64,000 bases of DNA from Flavobacteriales bacterium. GTDB taxonomy: Bacteria; Bacteroidota; Bacteroidia; Flavobacteriales_F; PHOS-HE28. Positions 60,584-64,000 of this stretch are shown here, in pieces (the stretch's first letter is position 1; every line of letters begins with the position of its first letter). The stretch spans positions 2,046,001 to 2,110,000 of the forward strand of contig JADJXH010000004.1 in NCBI GenBank assembly GCA_016715895.1, given 5' to 3'. Under the pieces are notes generated by a model. That model was not told the origin of the DNA. It worked only from the letters and a program-made list of their open reading frames with translations, and searched no databases. A program made the translations under genes and the position numbers.

Positions 60584-63500
60584 TCAAGGCAGTTGTGCGT
60601 TCCTGACCGCCGTGGGGACAGAGCCTCCCACGGTCTGCAGGATCCGGTCCCGGTCGTTGTTCGGTCCGGTGTACTTCACCACCCCGTCCAGGGTGACGTC
60701 CGTGCCCAAATAGCCGGGGGTGGTGGCGGTGGGCACCGTACCGCCGATGGCCACCAGGACCGGATCCCGGTCATTCGCGCCACCAGCGTACTTCACCTGG
60801 CCGTTGCCGTTGGAGTCACCGGCCCACTGGACCATCACGCCGCTGATGTTGCGCTGTGCGTTCGTACCGTAGGTGGCCGTGGTCGGTAGGTCGAAACGGA
60901 CCACCGCAGGGGTGCCGGGCTGCAGGGTCACCGGCAGGCCGGTCATCACCGGGAGGTGGTTGCGATGACGGAGGACGATGTGGTATTCGGCCGTCGGTAC
61001 ATAGAGATGAACAGGGGAGCTGCCGTCCAGGTCCACCACATCCCCGTCCCGTTGCAGGAGACAACTGCGGGTGGCCACCACGGTGGTGGGGCTGGTGGAC
61101 GATCGTACCTCCAGGAAGACCCAGTCCACGATGGCATCGTTGCCGGTGACGCTGAGCACCCCGGGAACGATCGTCTCACCTCCGCCCTGGGCCTGATGCA
61201 CGAACCCCAAAGCGGTGTACGGCTCCACCACGGGCACCAGGCCGGCGGCACGCGCGCCATCGGCCATGATGTTCGGAAGGGGGCCGTACGGCCCGCCGAG
61301 GAAGGCCTTCACCGCAAGGCGCACCGTGGTTCCGGCGCACACGCAGGCGTTGTCCACCACGTCGTTCGCCGTGTACGGGTCGCCGTCATCGCAGGGAGCG
61401 CCCGGGAATTTGGTGGCATCGCCATCATCGCAGTCGGTGCCATCGGCCACCGCTCCGGGCGGAGCGTCACAGGCCAGGACCAGCGTCCCCGCATCTCCAC
61501 GGCCATCACCATCGGCATCCGCATACCAGGGCGTGGTGGAGCAGGCACGATGGACGTTCAGGGATCGGCCGGGTGCACCCTGGGCCTGGGTGAAGCCCCC
61601 TGCGACCAGAAGCAGATCATCCGCAGCGACCAGGCCCAGCACCGGGCCGGAGCTCAACGCGGGGTCGAACGGGGTAAGATCCCCGGTGGCGGGGTCCAAG
61701 GCCGCCGCACCGCTCCGGCCTTGGCCGCCCACCTGGGCGAACGGCCCGGCGATGAAGACCTGGCTCCCCTGCACCACGATCGAAGTGATCGTGCTGTCGG
61801 CCCCTGCGGCATCGAAAAGCGTGTCCACCGCTCCGGTCCCGGCGTGCGCGCGCACCAAGTGCGTCACGGCGGCACCGTTGTATGAAGTGAAGTGCCCGCC
61901 GACATAGATCAGGCTGTCGATGCGGTGCAGGGCGTGGCAGGTGCCTGTGGCGTCGAGGTCGAACACGCTGCCGGAGGCAGCTCCGGATGTGCGGTCGATC
62001 GAGGCCACGCCCCTCCTGCTTCCGCCGCCGACCGTGTTGAACGAACCGCCGATGTGCACCTCCTGGCCGCTTACGCTGATCGCGTGCACCGGACCATCGG
62101 GGGCGGGGTCCCAGGGCTGCGCCAGGTCCGAGGTCGTGTTCAGCAGCACCAAGCCATTCCGGGGTGCGCCGCCGACCTGGGTGAACGCGCCAGCCGCGAA
62201 AAGGTCGTTGCCATCGGCCACCAGCACATCCACGGCGCCATCGGCAACGGGGTTCCAGGGGTCAAGGCTCAGTGCGACAGCGTCGAATGACAACAGCCGC
62301 TGCCGCGGAGCGGTGAACGCCCCGCTCGCGAACCAACGGCCGGCGCTGAACGCAAGGGCATGGACGTCCCCGTTGATCCCGAGCGCGGGCTGTTGCACGG
62401 TGCTACTGCTGGTGCCCAGATCGAGCAGGGCCACGTTATTCACCGTGCGACCTCCGCAGCTGGTGAAGCTCCCTCCAACGAAGAGGCCGGCCGCCGTGGC
62501 CGTCAGCTTAACAGGCGATCCGCTGCACCGGATGTCCAGGGTATCCAACGCCCAGGTACTGGTGCTGTAGGCCGCAAGGCTCCAGCGCGGCTGTCCTGCA
62601 GCGCTCAGGAAGTTCCCGCAGACGAACAGCCGCGAGCCATCGACGGAGAGGGCGAGGTCCAGCACACCACCGGACGGAGGGGATGGCTGTTGCGAAAGCA
62701 GCGCCCCGGTGACGCGGTCCACGGTGGCCAGGTTGGCCTGGGGCTGGCCTTGAACAGTGGTGAACGCACCACCCAGGTGGATCCGGTCCGGACCGATGGC
62801 GAGCCCGGATACACTTTCGGACGATCCGGTCACTTGAGGGTCCCAGGACAACAGGTCGCCTGCGGCGGAAACGGCAGCGCAGCTGTTCCGTGGAACTCCG
62901 TTGACGGATGTGAATTGGCCGACCATGAACAGGGTATCGGTCGAAGCCCAAAGGCCGGAGACCGCCGCCGAAGCCAGCGGAGCCCAACCCAGCATCGTAC
63001 CCGATGGGATGCCGATCGCCATCAGACCGGACCTGGTATGCAGGGTGCCTTGCACAGTGACCGCCCCGATGCTCCCGGCCACGAACAGCGTGTCTCCGAC
63101 CAGGCACAGGCTGCGGTAGGTGTTACCCGGAGCATTCGTGGCACCCTGCCAGAAGGGGTCGAGCGCGCCGGAGGTCGCGTCGACGGCCGCGAGACGTGAT
63201 CGGGTGATGCCGTTCACCTGGCCGAAGCCACCGGCGATGTACACCTTGCCGGCATGAAGCAGGATCGCGAACACCGGGGTGTTCGTGGTCGGTGCCCATG
63301 GTCCTACCGAGCCGTCGGCCAGGATGTGGGCGAGGTTCGACCGCATTTCATCGCCCACCTGGGTGAACGACCCGCCGAGGAACCAACCACCCGCCCCATC
63401 GCTCACGGCCGCGTGGACAATGCCATTGATCCGTGGCCGGTCATGCCGCACCGTGCCTGCGGCCAGATCGATCTCCGCGCCGTAGGGGTTGTTCGGGCCC

Positions 63501-63667
63501 ACATAGGTGAACGCGCCGCCCAGGGCCACCGTGCCGGAAGCGGTGTCCACTGCCACCGAGCGCACGGTGCCGTTGGTGATCCACCACTCGGGCCGGGGTT
63601 CCGTGAATTGCGCCTGAACGGCGTTGGACATCGCCAGACCCGCGAGGAAAGGGACGAAGGTTCTCAT
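60584..63667 (-). CDS. Exported beta-propeller-like repeat protein with the shared C-terminal module
   Basis: The 1,027-residue protein has a signal peptide (MRTFVPFLAGLAMSNAVQAQ). Residues about 30-720 are some 14 degenerate repeats of about 45-50 residues with cores like VYIAGGFGQVNGITRSRLAA and FVGGSFTSCGGRTVNNVALL, probably a beta-propeller. A short TSP3-like stretch (DADGDGRGD) and one CDDGDPYTANDVVDNACVCAG unit (about 755), similar to the repeat of the giant neighbour, lead into a C-terminal module of about 240 residues that matches the end of the GloVer protein at 2078-5050 and finishes NDRDRILQTVGGSVPTAVRN and QLP. No T9SS type A or B tail is seen. Confidence 0.82.
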   Translation of the reverse strand: MRTFVPFLAGLAMSNAVQAQFTEPRPEWWITNGTVRSVAVDTASGTVALGGAFTYVGPNNPYGAEIDLAAGTVRHDRPRINGIVHAAVSDGAGGWFLGGSFTQVGDEMRSNLAHILADGSVGPWAPTTNTPVFAILLHAGKVYIAGGFGQVNGITRSRLAAVDATSGALDPFWQGATNAPGNTYRSLCLVGDTLFVAGSIGAVTVQGTLHTRSGLMAIGIPSGTMLGWAPLASAAVSGLWASTDTLFMVGQFTSVNGVPRNSCAAVSAAGDLLSWDPQVTGSSESVSGLAIGPDRIHLGGAFTTVQGQPQANLATVDRVTGALLSQQPSPPSGGVLDLALSVDGSRLFVCGNFLSAAGQPRWSLAAYSTSTWALDTLDIRCSGSPVKLTATAAGLFVGGSFTSCGGRTVNNVALLDLGTSSSTVQQPALGINGDVHALAFSAGRWFASGAFTAPRQRLLSFDAVALSLDPWNPVADGAVDVLVADGNDLFAAGAFTQVGGAPRNGLVLLNTTSDLAQPWDPAPDGPVHAISVSGQEVHIGGSFNTVGGGSRRGVASIDRTSGAASGSVFDLDATGTCHALHRIDSLIYVGGHFTSYNGAAVTHLVRAHAGTGAVDTLFDAAGADSTITSIVVQGSQVFIAGPFAQVGGQGRSGAAALDPATGDLTPFDPALSSGPVLGLVAADDLLLVAGGFTQAQGAPGRSLNVHRACSTTPWYADADGDGRGDAGTLVLACDAPPGAVADGTDCDDGDATKFPGAPCDDGDPYTANDVVDNACVCAGTTVRLAVKAFLGGPYGPLPNIMADGARAAGLVPVVEPYTALGFVHQAQGGGETIVPGVLSVTGNDAIVDWVFLEVRSSTSPTTVVATRSCLLQRDGDVVDLDGSSPVHLYVPTAEYHIVLRHRNHLPVMTGLPVTLQPGTPAVVRFDLPTTATYGTNAQRNISGVMVQWAGDSNGNGQVKYAGGANDRDPVLVAIGGTVPTATTPGYLGTDVTLDGVVKYTGPNNDRDRILQTVGGSVPTAVRNAQLP

Positions 63668-63688
63668 GGCCGTGACCGTTGGGATGGT

Positions 63689-63736
63689 CAAGGTAGAGGA
63701 TCCCGGGCGGACCCCGGGCCGGTGCATCCTACCTTG
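63689..63736. promoter_or_regulatory. Divergent -7-like elements between the repeat protein and S46 peptidase genes
   Basis: TACCTTG occurs on the minus strand (63695-63689, 21 bases before the ATG at 63667) and on the plus strand (63730-63736, 20 bases before the ATG at 63757). Both match TAnnTTG; neither has a visible TTG at the -33 site. Confidence 0.35.
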
Positions 63737-63756
63737 CCGGCCTTGCTCCATCCATC

Positions 63757-64000
63757 ATGCATCGATCGTTCAAGACGGCGCTTCTCTTCCTGTTCACCCC
63801 CGTGGTGGTCCTGGCCCACGAGGGCATGTGGTTGCCCACCGTGCTGGGCAGCATCCAGGACAGGATGCAGGCCGAAGGGTTGAAACTCACCGCCGAGGAT
63901 ATCTACAGCGTCAACAACGGCAGCTTGAAGGATGCCATCGTGTTGTTCGGCGGGGGCTGTACGGCGGAGGTGATCTCGGCCGAGGGATTGATCCTGACGA
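63757..64000 (+). CDS. S46 family dipeptidyl-peptidase, N-terminal 81 residues (cut by window edge)
   Basis: The visible part has a signal peptide (MHRSFKTALLFLFTPVVVLA) followed by HEGMWLPTVLGSIQDRM, LTAEDIYSVNNGSLKDAIV and FGGGCTAEVISAEGLILT, the conserved start of DPP7/DPP11-type periplasmic peptidases. The catalytic His of this family comes directly after the window end. Such enzymes release dipeptides from peptides in asaccharolytic and marine Bacteroidota. Confidence 0.9.
   Translation, partial: MHRSFKTALLFLFTPVVVLAHEGMWLPTVLGSIQDRMQAEGLKLTAEDIYSVNNGSLKDAIVLFGGGCTAEVISAEGLILT

Overview
The window reads as chromosomal DNA of a GC-rich member of the Bacteroidota, most likely Flavobacteriales. 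The support is type IX secretion (T9SS) cargo with type A and type B (gliding-motility-type) C-terminal domains, two PorP/SprF-like proteins, SprB repeats, GloVer repeats, a fused ornithine/amino-acid-lipid acyltransferase (OlsF type) and repeated TAnnTTTG-like -7 elements. No rRNA, plasmid origin, CRISPR array or prophage was seen. One tRNA (Leu-CAG) is present.

Layout. 0-9.4 kb: cut-off gene, tRNA-Leu, small membrane protein, LysM/M23 peptidase, a GloVer-repeat exported protein, OlsF-like acyltransferase, LpxH-like phosphoesterase, CoA-binding protein and a class III aminotransferase. 9.4-14.2 kb: ECF sigma factor, anti-sigma-like membrane protein and Spy-like periplasmic protein, preceded by a split transketolase whose halves flank a secreted VWA protein. 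14.3-22.3 kb: surface polysaccharide locus: O-antigen ligase-like protein and two GT4 glycosyltransferases leftward; ABC-2 permease, ATPase and a 1020-residue protein with three GT2 domains rightward. 22.5-28.5 kb: an island whose base composition drops sharply, with an SprB-repeat protein, a GH16 glycanase with T9SS tail, an IS3-family element and a GT39-like membrane glycosyltransferase. 28.6-32.4 kb: AlgJ/AlgX-like and AlgI-like O-acetylation pair.

32.5-39.4 kb: housekeeping genes (MORN protein, VOC protein, deoxyhypusine-synthase-like protein with an acidic partner and arginine decarboxylase, CorA, MscS, peptidase E). 39.4-60.4 kb: a leftward run of two modules, each with a T9SS type B adhesin-like protein, a PorP/SprF protein and a PD40/OmpA-like protein. 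The first adhesin is about 3,695 residues long and carries 25 exact-length 32-residue repeats followed by 24 repeats of about 39 residues, all Cys-rich. 60.6-63.7 kb: a second exported repeat protein sharing its C-terminal module with the GloVer protein at 2-5 kb. The right edge cuts an S46 dipeptidyl-peptidase gene.

Taken together the window is dominated by cell-surface construction: glycan synthesis, export and acetylation, amino-acid lipids, and very large secreted proteins with their dedicated outer-membrane partners. The most unusual items are the giant two-array repeat protein, the shared EF-hand/dockerin-like C-terminal module, the doubled membrane-beta modules in the AlgJ-like protein, and the composition break inside the SprB-repeat gene. 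All functional statements come from reading the sequence; no database search was possible.
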